DNA from: Euptelea pleiosperma
Taxonomy: Eukaryota; Streptophyta; Magnoliopsida; Ranunculales; Eupteleaceae
Reading direction: 5' to 3'
NCBI GenBank assembly: GCA_035048495.1
Contig: CM068546.1
Span: 38,334,674-38,398,673, forward strand
Length of the DNA: 64,000 nucleotides
Shown here: positions 62,901-64,000 of the stretch, piece by piece
How positions within the stretch are numbered: position 1 is the stretch's first letter
Layout: the number at the start of each line of letters is the position of its first letter
Notes under the pieces: generated by a model
Database searches by the model: none
The model's input: the letters and a program-made list of their open reading frames with translations, nothing else
What the model was told of the DNA's origin: nothing
Translations under genes and position numbers: made by a program

Positions 62901-63932
62901 ACAATTTTCATGTTTTTGTTGACAGAACAAACAAGGAAATTATTAGAAGTTAAGAAAACAACTATAAGTACTACAAGAAATGAGAAAGTAGTAATGTAAA
63001 ATTATTCAAGCAATTTCTGGTAGTGGTATTGGTGTCATATCACTTTGATACAGGTACACTAGGCATTTGAAGTATTTGGTTATCATATCTCAAAATCAGA
63101 ATATTTTGGTTGAAATATTTGAAATATGTCATCTCTAATACCTTGTCAAGAAGTATCTAATGATACTTTAAGCCATTCCAAATTTATTTATTTGTTTCTT
63201 GATGAGTAACAATATAGTTGTATTGATTGAATTATTGATGACAAAAAGTGGTTAGGGAAGAGAATCCCCAGGGTACAACTTTTCTCTATTTGCACAATTC
63301 CTAACTGACGTGTCAGTCACAATATTCATGCTGTCAAGCTTGCACCAGAAAATGACAGCCGTGCCTTGAAATATGATATATCCCGGTTGTCTTTCCTTTT
63401 CTTCCTATAGTTGCTTCAATATTTTGATTAATCATGATGTGACAAGACAATGTAGCATTGTTGAAAAGTTGTTTATGATTAGAAATCAAATGTATACTAC
63501 GATATTCACCATTATCTCCTTTGTGGTGCTAACTTGTTTGAGTGTAGTGCTCCTTTTCACTCCTGTGTGTTTATGATCTATTTCTTCAATTGATTTCCTT
63601 TTTAGGCTCTGGAATCTTCTAGTACCTTGATTATCGAGTTTCGAGATGATGGGGAGAAGGCTACTTGGCTGAAGGGACTTGCCAAAGCAACATATAGAGC
63701 TTCTGTATAATATTCTCATTTCTTATTATTGCTTTGTATTTTCAGATGCATTCTAGGTAAAAATGTTGAGTTACTCTTTTCATGTACATAGGCTCCTCCA
63801 TCCGTTGACATACTTGGAGAATCAAGTGATGGTATATCTGAACTCGCTGAAGCTCGAGCCACTACTTCTGGAACAGCTGAGCTTGTTATAAATGGGGCAC
63901 TGGTAGAAACAAAGTTGTTAATATATGGAAAG
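2893..63932 (+). CDS. SHBY: SHRUBBY-like VPS13 family protein, 5' part, 23 exons, open at both ends
   Basis: VPS13 proteins are long bridge-like lipid-transfer proteins at membrane contact sites. SHBY of Arabidopsis affects root growth and radial patterning and interacts with SHORT-ROOT and SCARECROW (established knowledge). The coding exons are 2893-2974, 7898-8001, 30355-30450, 30607-30654, 33511-33561, 33828-33931, 34076-34193, 36268-36369, 36494-36694, 36791-36948, 37210-37368, 37523-37615, 37788-38139, 38252-38365, 45923-46018, 46181-46248, 48312-48432, 48512-48733, 48867-49094, 49194-49303, 49409-49505, 63606-63704 and 63792-63932. They give 2964 nt, 988 codons, no stop, all introns GT-AG. 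Visible residues 1-110 are the N-terminal chorein region ([17 protein letters not shown], then [19 protein letters not shown]). Residues about 110-830 are VPS13 groove repeats. Residues about 833-936 form a PH domain. The SHBY wording matches better than other plant VPS13 types. Exon 1, with about five codons, is presumably upstream; most of the protein lies beyond the window. Confidence 0.9.
3262..4104 (-). mobile_element. LINE B, short 5'-truncated antisense insertion in intron 2
   Basis: Flanked by a perfect 19-bp target-site duplication, TTAGATAAGTATATCTTTT, at 3243-3261 and 4105-4123. On the - strand it encodes the C-terminal part of LINE ORF2: [20 protein letters not shown], the zf-RVT knuckle [17 protein letters not shown], then a frameshift near 3500-3540 and the end [18 protein letters not shown]. 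The poly-A end lies at 3262. It is 843 bp long, typical of abortive target-primed reverse transcription. Confidence 0.9.
4124..4744. other. Unassigned intron 2 sequence
   Basis: AT-rich, no open frame or terminal repeat recognised. A T9 tract near 4410 could be the antisense tail of another retroposon, but no TSD is visible. Confidence 0.35.
4745..4865 (-). repeat. Possible Copia LTR remnant
   Basis: The purine-rich stretch with GAGAGAAGAATTGGGATAAAG and GAGGGAATCGTACAGAGC resembles the LTRs of Copia C (19380-19584) and Copia 1. No TG...CA ends or TSD are visible, so it is at best a fragment. Confidence 0.3.
4901..5160. repeat. Direct duplication, about 100-bp block repeated at 161-bp spacing
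   Basis: The block at 4901-5000 (CCTATTTTATCC..., AAAATATCCCTCAGCCCCTA, CTCTCCCTCTCCTTCATC) recurs at 5062-5160 with several substitutions. Pyrimidine-rich, non-coding. Confidence 0.75.
5163..5395. repeat. ATAACGGAAAATAACGG minisatellite-like tract, left
   Basis: Begins CAAGGTTTAAA, then irregular repeats built on ATAACGG and GGAAAATAACGG. A matching tract lies at about 7170-7250, on the other side of the foldback cluster, so the cluster may sit inside one element of the CAAGGTTTAAA-terminated type seen at 41556-41733. Confidence 0.55.
5425..5692. mobile_element. Foldback MITE A
   Basis: Imperfect palindrome: the left arm GCAATATGAGCCACGTGG pairs with the right arm near 5673-5690. Its interior carries the family motif TATGGATGTTTGG. 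No coding capacity. First of four adjacent foldbacks. Confidence 0.7.
5742..6130. mobile_element. Foldback MITE B
   Basis: Long inverted repeats: ATGTAACAAGGTATGCCTGA at the left and its near complement ending CCTTGTTACAT at 6130; TTTCATTTGCGG pairs with CCGCAAATGAAA. The core holds GGGCCCACTGACCGCATGG. Same subfamily as the element at 54720-55320. Confidence 0.8.
6221..6586. mobile_element. Foldback MITE C
   Basis: Terminal inverted repeats start GAGCAAGACTTG and run through GACCACCCACAATATAAGC to TACGTGG; the left arm has a short extra insertion (about 15 bp). The core contains GACCGTATAGATGTTTG and its inverted partner. Confidence 0.8.
6650..7068. mobile_element. Foldback MITE D
   Basis: Inverted repeats begin GGAATAAAACTTTGATGACA (right arm, read inward) and continue through CATCAAGGCCGATGACA to GCCACGTGG. 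The core shares TCTGACCGTATGGATGTTT with A and C. An ORF-like stretch inside is just the folded arm. Confidence 0.8.
7170..7250. repeat. ATAACGGAAAATA tract, right
   Basis: GGAAAATAACGG and GGAAAATATCGG repeats matching 5163-5395, then CAAGGTTTAAA again at about 7244. Confidence 0.5.
7251..7897. other. End of intron 2: TA microsatellite and a small hairpin
   Basis: Holds a (TA)n run at 7496-7511 and a 64-bp inverted repeat at 7713-7776 (TGTGTTAGTG...CACTATAACACA, with CCTAAGGACCACATCAC in the stem). No gene seen. Ends in CTTTCCCTTATAG, the exon 3 acceptor. Confidence 0.5.
7898..8001 (+). CDS. SHBY: SHBY exon 3
   Basis: Completes the split Gly codon and reads [20 protein letters not shown], then a segment ending GTITLK: the chorein core. 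Acceptor ttatag at 7892-7897, donor gt at 8002. It is a 104-bp exon isolated between introns of 4.9 and 22.4 kb. Confidence 0.93.
8505..8874 (-). mobile_element. LINE D, 3' part (antisense)
   Basis: The - strand shows the degenerate end of LINE ORF2 ([20 protein letters not shown], then [13 protein letters not shown]), then 3' UTR and an A-rich end (TTTTTGTTTGTTTTG on +). It joins the piece at 14261-14561; the 5.4-kb Copia 1 lies between, with AGATG duplicated. Confidence 0.6.
8875..9084 (-). repeat. Copia 1 3' LTR
   Basis: 210 bp, about 98.6 percent identical by eye to the other LTR. Low divergence implies a fairly recent insertion. Confidence 0.95.
9092..10798 (-). pseudogene. Copia 1 pol part 2: reverse transcriptase and RNase H, intact frame
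   Basis: 568 codons without a stop. RT motifs [52 protein letters not shown] (catalytic YVDD) and [16 protein letters not shown]; RNase H with [20 protein letters not shown] and [14 protein letters not shown]. The frame runs to the polypurine tract. It is one domain block of a polyprotein that stops upstream have cut. Confidence 0.93.
10922..12373 (-). pseudogene. Copia 1 pol part 1: protease and integrase
   Basis: Open for 483 codons. Aspartic protease motif [17 protein letters not shown]-pre-integrase [16 protein letters not shown], and an integrase core with the D-D-E residues in [16 protein letters not shown] and NGTAERKH, then [16 protein letters not shown]. It ends at TAG 10922-10924, where Copia 2 has CAG. 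Another in-frame TAG at 10850-10852 separates it from RT. Confidence 0.92.
12313..13476 (-). pseudogene. Copia 1 gag, two nonsense mutations and a frameshift
   Basis: Starts [14 protein letters not shown] at 13476. The UBN2-type capsid region includes [17 protein letters not shown] and IFEFLGGLN. The zinc knuckle is [17 protein letters not shown] stops at 13207-13209 and 13006-13008 replace TGG of the sister copy. Near 12480 a 10-bp deletion relative to Copia 2 shifts the frame before protease. Confidence 0.9.
14051..14260 (-). repeat. Copia 1 5' LTR
   Basis: 210 bp, followed by the TSD AGATG at 14261. Adjoins the primer binding site at 14039-14050. Confidence 0.95.
14261..14561 (-). mobile_element. 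LINE D, 5' part (antisense)
   Basis: The - strand encodes the zf-RVT region [27 protein letters not shown] and, after a gap, [20 protein letters not shown]. Continues the piece at 8505-8874. Confidence 0.65.
14562..15586 (+). mobile_element. Truncated Harbinger-like element hosting a MITE
   Basis: Starts GGCTGCGTTTGGTTCG, the same terminus as the element at 54121-56159. The matching right end is missing; Copia B begins at 15587. A 628-bp MITE is inserted at 14685-15312. The piece after the MITE has CT-rich, low-complexity sequence and no gene. Confidence 0.5.
14685..15312. mobile_element. Tourist/Harbinger-type MITE, 628 bp
   Basis: Terminal inverted repeats GGGCCCGTTTGGCAAAC and GGGCCTGTTTGGCAACA, flanked by the 3-bp TSD TTA (14682-14684 and 15313-15315), as expected for PIF/Harbinger. 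Internal arms share AGCAAAAAAAGTAACTT-like sequence. No transposase. Confidence 0.88.
16464..17567 (+). pseudogene. Copia B gag
   Basis: Clear Copia gag: [60 protein letters not shown], then the CCHC knuckle. TAG stops in the 16720-16870 stretch and a frameshift after the knuckle inactivate it. Confidence 0.8.
18177..19584 (-). mobile_element. Copia C, 5' LTR plus gag N-terminus, inserted in Copia B
   Basis: The - strand starts with an LTR at 19380-19584 (ends eroded to ATA), then PBS complement GCTCTGATACCA at 19368-19379, leader, and gag at 18719 ([39 protein letters not shown]). A frameshift lies near 18460-18480; gag continues as [20 protein letters not shown] to about 18177. Everything downstream (protease to 3' LTR) is absent. 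Related to, but diverged from, the Copia 1 family. Confidence 0.8.
19688..21338 (+). mobile_element. LINE L, 5'-truncated
   Basis: Begins in RT with [20 protein letters not shown], continues [20 protein letters not shown] and [20 protein letters not shown]. Zinc knuckle [19 protein letters not shown]-terminus [20 protein letters not shown]. Tail ACTTATCAAAAAAAA at about 21324-21338. Stops at 20073-20075 and 20415-20417 and a frameshift near 20560. The 5' end is fused in frame to Copia B integrase. Confidence 0.85.
21474..21683 (+). repeat. Copia 2 5' LTR
   Basis: 210 bp, TGTTGTC...TTACAACA, followed directly by the PBS. Confidence 0.95.
22209..26470 (+). pseudogene. Copia 2 gag-pol polyprotein, broken
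   Basis: Single-frame gag-pol design: gag ([17 protein letters not shown]), knuckle [14 protein letters not shown], protease [14 protein letters not shown], integrase core, RT with [14 protein letters not shown] and RNase H with [14 protein letters not shown]. Gag and protease share one frame here (22209 to about 23579), which shows that the gag-pol frame break in Copia 1 is a deletion. Integrase lacks the stretch after AERKH because of the 122-bp deletion. Confidence 0.92.
26478..26687 (+). repeat. Copia 2 3' LTR
   Basis: 210 bp, preceded by the polypurine tract and followed by TSD AAATG. Confidence 0.95.
26880..27620 (-). mobile_element. RTE-type LINE fragment 1
   Basis: The - strand encodes RTE-clade [55 protein letters not shown], and upstream [20 protein letters not shown]. 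The KGDIQ-CTNY-GI block distinguishes RTE from the L1-type LINEs here. Both ends are missing. Confidence 0.8.
27621..28101. other. Unassigned intron 3 sequence
   Basis: No convincing coding, terminal repeat or RNA gene. Probably old TE sequence between the RTE piece and the solo LTR. Confidence 0.3.
28102..28328 (-). repeat. Solo LTR (antisense)
   Basis: Reverse complement runs TGTTATCGGAGACG...TTGTTTCA, with CCTCATAGTGAGGGGTATTT and a TATAAATAA-like box, matching the + copy at 41143-41339 and resembling the Copia B LTR. No internal region beside it; TSD not resolved. Confidence 0.6.
28329..30101. other. Intron 3, degenerate GGATC-rich repeat region
   Basis: From about 29030 to 29720 the sequence is full of variants of GGATCCG, GATCTGA and GGGTC on both strands, a drifting minisatellite. 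From about 29745 to 29912 there is a MITE-like right end, AATTGAATTTC...TTCCAGAACAGGCCC followed by TAA; its left end is not clear. No gene. Confidence 0.4.
30102..30157 (-). repeat. 16-bp antisense LINE-tail micro-insertion with perfect 20-bp TSD
   Basis: ATGTAGTTGTCCTAGTACTT at 30102-30121 is repeated exactly at 30138-30157. Between them is TTTTTTTTGATAAATG, the reverse complement of the CATTTATCAAAA tail type. Only about 200 bp upstream of exon 4. Confidence 0.7.
30355..30450 (+). CDS. SHBY: SHBY exon 4
   Basis: 32 codons starting [19 protein letters not shown] and ending DGRTLK. The VPW and LIDRV strands are the most conserved part of VPS13 N-termini. Phase 0 at both ends. Confidence 0.94.
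30607..30654 (+). CDS. SHBY: SHBY exon 5
   Basis: 16 codons, [16 protein letters not shown], a charged helix that follows the chorein strands in SHBY proteins. Acceptor tgtag ending at 30606; donor gt at 30655. Phase 0 on both sides. Confidence 0.92.
31440..32060 (-). mobile_element. LINE M, C-terminal ORF2 remnant, interrupted by a MITE
   Basis: The - strand reads [17 protein letters not shown] from about 31830, the usual KERN-RIF end of LINE ORF2; after the MITE it resumes [20 protein letters not shown]. The upstream part ([20 protein letters not shown]) is less certain. Confidence 0.5.
31578..31766. mobile_element. hAT-like MITE with 8-bp TSD CTTCTATG
   Basis: TIRs CATGGTTCAAAG and CTTTGAACCATG; TSD CTTCTATG at 31570-31577 and 31767-31774, exact. 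The interior is a degenerate array of GGTTTC and GAAACC words. Same design as the elements at 41556 and 55543. Confidence 0.75.
32061..33510. other. Intron 5 sequence, nothing assigned
   Basis: I find no coding segment or paired terminal repeat. A stretch near 32530-32900 looks LTR- or retroposon-like in composition but has no diagnostic ends. Ends in the exon 6 acceptor. Confidence 0.35.
33511..33561 (+). CDS. SHBY: SHBY exon 6
   Basis: 17 codons, [17 protein letters not shown], continuing the helical linker. Acceptor gcag ending at 33510; donor gt at 33562. A longer open frame runs into the next intron, but the family sequence continues at 33828, which supports this donor. Confidence 0.88.
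33683..33767 (-). repeat. 63-bp antisense LINE 3' end in intron 6, with 11-bp TSD
   Basis: ATTTTGGTTAT at 33683-33693 recurs as ATTTTGGTTGT at 33757-33767. The insert is a T-run plus GATAAGTGTGTATATTTCAT, the reverse complement of the 3' UTR end seen in LINE A. It is 60 bp upstream of exon 7. Confidence 0.65.
33828..33931 (+). CDS. SHBY: SHBY exon 7
   Basis: Reads [18 protein letters not shown], then the [12 protein letters not shown] motif, which is diagnostic of VPS13 proteins. The last Ser codon is split with exon 8. Confidence 0.95.
34076..34193 (+). CDS. SHBY: SHBY exon 8
   Basis: Reads [20 protein letters not shown], then a segment ending ALDMLRK. Standard VPS13 segment after the HIRYED motif. 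Donor gt at 34194. Confidence 0.95.
34487..34735 (+). mobile_element. LINE J, last codons and 3' UTR
   Basis: Reads [20 protein letters not shown] and ends WDSIMLRGS, close to the C-terminus of LINE B, followed by pyrimidine-rich 3' UTR. No tail found; RTE sequence follows. Confidence 0.6.
34736..35075 (-). mobile_element. RTE-type LINE fragment 2, C-terminal
   Basis: The - strand reads [20 protein letters not shown] and [10 protein letters not shown], preceded (toward 35075) by the pattern of the RTE connection domain. Typical end of RTE ORF2. Confidence 0.75.
35076..35448 (+). mobile_element. TRIM-like mini LTR element, 70-bp LTRs
   Basis: Direct 70-bp repeats at 35076-35145 and 35379-35448 (the second runs TG...CA, TGTATAAGGGCTTAGC...CTTAACA) flank about 230 bp of non-coding DNA. 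Right after the first copy, at 35148-35159, is TGGTTTCAGAGC, one base off the initiator tRNA-Met PBS. No convincing polypurine tract or TSD; it sits between an RTE and a LINE fragment. Confidence 0.55.
35449..36066 (+). mobile_element. LINE K fragment
   Basis: Starts abruptly at the zf-RVT knuckle: [20 protein letters not shown], then [12 protein letters not shown]. Later sequence is untranslated and ends ACTTGTCAAAAAAAAAA at 36066, a LINE-like tail that may or may not belong to the same copy. Confidence 0.55.
36268..36369 (+). CDS. SHBY: SHBY exon 9
   Basis: 34 codons starting [15 protein letters not shown] and ending PKEWIE. Acceptor tttttag ending at 36267, donor gt at 36370. Confidence 0.94.
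36494..36694 (+). CDS. SHBY: SHBY exon 10
   Basis: 67 codons starting [20 protein letters not shown] and ending in a conserved VSLTITE strand. Phase 0 on both sides; the following intron is only 96 bp. Confidence 0.94.
36791..36948 (+). CDS. SHBY: SHBY exon 11
   Basis: Starts [18 protein letters not shown] and contains [19 protein letters not shown], the conserved WWR segment of VPS13. The last Cys codon is split with exon 12. Confidence 0.94.
37210..37368 (+). CDS. SHBY: SHBY exon 12
   Basis: Starts [20 protein letters not shown] and contains [15 protein letters not shown]. Acceptor tttcag ending at 37209; donor gt at 37369; the Arg codon is split. Confidence 0.94.
37523..37615 (+). CDS. 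SHBY: SHBY exon 13
   Basis: Starts [18 protein letters not shown] and ends KKSWFSFGW, with the Trp codon split with exon 14. The WFSF motif is typical of this VPS13 segment. Confidence 0.94.
37788..38139 (+). CDS. SHBY: SHBY exon 14
   Basis: Longest exon here, 352 bp. Contains a variable acidic and Ser-rich stretch, then the conserved [36 protein letters not shown] and [14 protein letters not shown] segments. Confidence 0.94.
38252..38365 (+). CDS. SHBY: SHBY exon 15
   Basis: 38 codons starting [19 protein letters not shown] and ending IAPCHVT. Followed by the TE-filled 7.6-kb intron 15. Confidence 0.93.
38740..40311 (-). mobile_element. LINE E, 3' part (antisense) in intron 15
   Basis: On - : RT region [17 protein letters not shown] (catalytic FADD now FVDN), [40 protein letters not shown] and the knuckle [18 protein letters not shown]. 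Many stops and frameshifts. Continues beyond LINE F at 41887. Confidence 0.8.
41143..41339 (+). repeat. Solo LTR (sense) in LINE F
   Basis: TGTTATCGGAGAC...TTGTTTCA, 197 bp, TATAAATAA box near 41229, end rich in CCTAAAC words. Inverted copy of 28102-28328. It splits the LINE F reading frame; TSD not clean. Confidence 0.65.
41556..41733. mobile_element. hAT-like MITE with 8-bp TSD TAATTATG
   Basis: TIRs CAAGGTTTAAAATTTCG and CGAAATTTAAAACCTTG; exact TSD TAATTATG at 41548-41555 and 41734-41741. The 178-bp interior is made of TTTCGGTTTC and AAATTTCG words. Confidence 0.88.
41887..42606 (-). mobile_element. LINE E, 5' part (antisense)
   Basis: On - : [18 protein letters not shown] region, [40 protein letters not shown] and [20 protein letters not shown], then the [13 protein letters not shown] block, whose continuation lies at 40311 and below, on the other side of LINE F. 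Confidence 0.8.
42607..43834 (+). other. Degenerate sequence, probably LINE G 5' region
   Basis: Begins with two 26-bp direct repeats (GATTTCTGGGAGCCAGGGGT type) at 42607-42632 and 42655-42680. The remainder lacks a long frame. Position directly before an endonuclease suggests decayed ORF1/5' UTR of LINE G, but I see no DUF4283 motif. Confidence 0.35.
43835..45370 (+). mobile_element. LINE G, endonuclease and RT N-terminus, 3'-truncated
   Basis: Endonuclease start [52 protein letters not shown]; later [20 protein letters not shown] and RT N-terminal [31 protein letters not shown]. Sequence stops being LINE at about 45370. Losing the 3' end is unusual for a LINE and implies later deletion. 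Confidence 0.75.
45371..45922. other. Intron 15 end
   Basis: No feature recognised; T-rich, ends in the exon 16 acceptor. Confidence 0.45.
45923..46018 (+). CDS. SHBY: SHBY exon 16
   Basis: 32 codons, [20 protein letters not shown], then [12 protein letters not shown]. Resumes exactly where exon 15 stopped in the family sequence, across 7.6 kb of LINE debris. Phase 0 at both ends. Confidence 0.94.
46181..46248 (+). CDS. SHBY: SHBY exon 17
   Basis: Reads [20 protein letters not shown] plus QSR, an amphipathic helix. The last Arg codon is split with exon 18 across a 2.1-kb intron. Confidence 0.93.
46690..47164 (-). mobile_element. LINE RNase H domain fragment in intron 17
   Basis: On - : [59 protein letters not shown] and [14 protein letters not shown]. 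These are the E-GDS-N-D-LAK landmarks of the RVT_3 RNase H found at the C-terminus of some plant LINEs. Two frameshifts. Confidence 0.7.
47165..48311. other. Rest of intron 17
   Basis: No gene. A TTATCAAAATGAAAAAAAAA tail near 47888-47907 suggests a sense-strand retroposon ending there; its start is not defined. Confidence 0.35.
48312..48432 (+). CDS. SHBY: SHBY exon 18
   Basis: Reads [20 protein letters not shown], then a segment ending FGHFTLHTK. The [10 protein letters not shown] strand is a strong VPS13 signature. Followed by a 79-bp intron, one of the shortest here. Confidence 0.95.
48512..48733 (+). CDS. SHBY: SHBY exon 19
   Basis: 74 codons starting [20 protein letters not shown] and ending [11 protein letters not shown]. 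The NLYSRF and DIAAFF strands match the family. Phase 0 at both ends. Confidence 0.95.
48867..49094 (+). CDS. SHBY: SHBY exon 20
   Basis: 76 codons starting [20 protein letters not shown] and ending ARILVWR, where the PH domain begins. Acceptor ttgaag ending at 48866, donor gt at 49095. Confidence 0.95.
49194..49303 (+). CDS. SHBY: SHBY exon 21 (PH domain part 1)
   Basis: Reads [20 protein letters not shown] and on to [12 protein letters not shown]: first strands of the PH domain. The Ser codon is split with exon 22. Confidence 0.94.
49409..49505 (+). CDS. SHBY: SHBY exon 22 (PH domain part 2)
   Basis: Reads [20 protein letters not shown] and ends RGMDIQK. A hAT-like element begins 22 bp after its end, and the next exon is 14.1 kb away. 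Confidence 0.94.
49527..50340. mobile_element. hAT-like element remnant, 22 bp after exon 22
   Basis: Starts CAAGGAAATAAATTTT like the element at 55543 and shares its GAAATATTTCC and ACCATATGG...GGAAATGAAT blocks. No right TIR or TSD found. Contains a 50-bp tandem duplication, 49741-49790 and 49791-49840. Confidence 0.55.
50341..50470 (-). repeat. LTR-like remnant
   Basis: GTTAGGGTTAGGGTTTG, then GAGAGAAGAAAGAGAAGAGA and ATGTCACATGA words resemble the antisense solo LTR at 28102. Incomplete. Confidence 0.35.
50557..51838 (+). pseudogene. LINE H ORF1 (DUF4283 family)
   Basis: [20 protein letters not shown] start; DUF4283-type core [20 protein letters not shown] and [20 protein letters not shown]. 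One frameshift near 50890 and a TGA at 51516-51518 where TGG is expected. Such proteins bind element RNA in plant L1s (family knowledge). The following 51839-53104 is low-constraint sequence before ORF2, without a zinc knuckle that I can see. Confidence 0.75.
54720..55320. mobile_element. Foldback MITE E with internal tandem repeats
   Basis: TIRs GATGTAACAAGG and TACCTGAAACTTT..GGAAGCACGATT on the left, inverted on the right ending CCTTACATC near 55320. Core GGGCCCACTGACCACATGG as in foldback B. Carries about four 69-bp tandem copies. Confidence 0.75.
54961..55236. repeat. About 69-bp tandem repeat, four copies
   Basis: GGCTAGAGGTTACC recurs at 54961, 55030, 55098 and 55167 (and once degenerate at 54908), each followed by ATCAGTGTGATTTTTGGTGT and AAAAAGTACTAAAATCTAAT. 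Confidence 0.85.
55543..56074. mobile_element. hAT-like MITE with 8-bp TSD ATCAGAAT
   Basis: TIRs CAAGGAAATAAATTTCCCG and CCGAAATTTATTTTCTTG; exact TSD ATCAGAAT at 55535-55542 and 56075-56082. Interior dominated by GAAATATTTC and TTTCCA words. Confidence 0.88.
57690..58040 (-). repeat. Internal inversion in LINE H with repeated junction sequence
   Basis: Within LINE H the coding strand flips: - strand reads [20 protein letters not shown] and [19 protein letters not shown], normally found on + between HKIHLVG and the [12 protein letters not shown] block. The left junction carries AGATCATAAGATTCACTTGG twice (about 57649 and 57683). Confidence 0.75.
58941..59090 (-). mobile_element. LINE I fragment
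   Basis: On - : [20 protein letters not shown], then [14 protein letters not shown], the RT thumb region of the same LINE type. Lies between the LINE H tail and truncated Copia D. Confidence 0.6.
59076..59850 (-). pseudogene. Copia D RT C-terminus and RNase H
   Basis: Two frames, [14 protein letters not shown] (59518-59850) and [20 protein letters not shown] (59076-59513), joined by a frameshift near 59515-59545. RNase H landmarks D-E-D are kept (TDTDW, SSAKAEF, YCDNKAA). Confidence 0.8.
59804..60097 (-). pseudogene. Copia D integrase-RT fusion frame
   Basis: One open frame runs from [20 protein letters not shown], the end of integrase, straight into [18 protein letters not shown], the RT catalytic site. 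The intervening integrase C-terminus and RT fingers/palm, over 1 kb in Copia 1, are missing. Confidence 0.75.
62657..62902 (-). repeat. Copia D 5' LTR, outer end approximate
   Basis: Starts TGTTATCACATAC at 62657 on +, adjoining the PBS. The other end is taken as TTTAACA near 62902; there is no second LTR to confirm it. Confidence 0.5.
62903..63605. other. End of intron 22
   Basis: AT-rich. TTTCTTGATGAGTAACAATA at about 63195-63214 resembles an antisense retroposon tail, without visible TSD. Ends in CCTTTTTAG, the exon 23 acceptor. Confidence 0.4.
63606..63704 (+). CDS. SHBY: SHBY exon 23 (PH domain C-terminal helix)
   Basis: 33 codons starting [20 protein letters not shown] and ending [13 protein letters not shown]. 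The WL pair lies in the C-terminal helix typical of PH domains. Acceptor tttttag ending at 63605. Confidence 0.94.
63792..63932 (+). CDS. SHBY: SHBY exon 24
   Basis: 47 codons starting [20 protein letters not shown] and ending [10 protein letters not shown]. Leaves the PH domain and enters the next VPS13 strand block. Donor gt at 63933; the gene continues beyond the window. Confidence 0.93.
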
Positions 63933-63948
63933 GTGAGATGGTTAATTA

Positions 63949-64000
63949 CATTTTTTTTTGGATCAGTAACAAAAATGTTTGCATTAAATTATACGGATGT
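63949..64000 (-). repeat. Possible antisense LINE tail at window edge
   Basis: T9, GGATCAGTAACAAAAATG, TTTGCATTAA resembles the antisense 3' ends seen at 33694 and 3262. Cut off by the window end. Confidence 0.35.

Larger units (their letters stand above)
59091..62902 (-). mobile_element. Copia D, 3'-truncated with internal deletion
   Basis: 5' LTR at about 62657-62902 (- strand), PBS complement CTCTGATACCA at 62646-62656, decayed gag ([20 protein letters not shown] near 62130), protease [15 protein letters not shown] near 61150, integrase remnants, RT with [14 protein letters not shown] near 59970, RNase H with [20 protein letters not shown] and [14 protein letters not shown]. Ends at KGVPS near 59092 without a 3' LTR. 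Old: stops throughout gag and integrase. Confidence 0.85.

Overview
This is plant nuclear DNA. Its one host gene, on the + strand, is the 5' part of a SHRUBBY (SHBY)-type VPS13 lipid-transfer protein gene. I reconstruct 23 consecutive coding exons (2893 to 63932). All visible introns are GT-AG, and the exons join into one open frame of 988 codons with no stop. The start codon lies upstream of the window (the family normally has about five more residues) and the gene runs off the right edge. Plant origin follows from the SHBY-type protein, plant L1-type LINEs with DUF4283 ORF1 and zf-RVT domains, Copia elements primed by initiator tRNA-Met, and Harbinger/hAT MITEs. I cannot name the species; such TE-swollen introns are known from, for example, magnoliids and early eudicots.

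Layout: 1-2892, upstream intron with LINE A. Exon 2, then intron 2 (4.9 kb) with antisense LINE B (19-bp TSD) and a cluster of four foldback elements. Exon 3, then intron 3 (22.4 kb) with two complete sister Copia elements in opposite orientation (8875-14260 and 21474-26687), a Harbinger MITE, two broken Copias nested in each other, LINE pieces and a solo LTR. Exons 4-15 (30355-38365) are fairly compact, with LINE, RTE, MITE and TRIM pieces in introns 5 and 8. Intron 15 (7.6 kb) holds LINE E interrupted by LINE F, then LINE G. Exons 16-22 (45923-49505) follow. Intron 22 (14.1 kb) cuts the PH domain and carries LINE H, itself interrupted by a 2-kb Harbinger-like element that contains further elements, and then Copia D. 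Exons 23-24 close the window.

The visible gene is over 61 kb with about 3 kb of coding sequence (roughly 5 percent). All TE genes seen are damaged, mostly by G:C to A:T nonsense changes. I found no unknown multi-gene system. The observations most worth following are the expanded SHBY locus, the inverted Copia pair inside one intron, several tiny antisense LINE-tail insertions with target-site duplications, the foldback family, and a template-switch-like inversion in LINE H.
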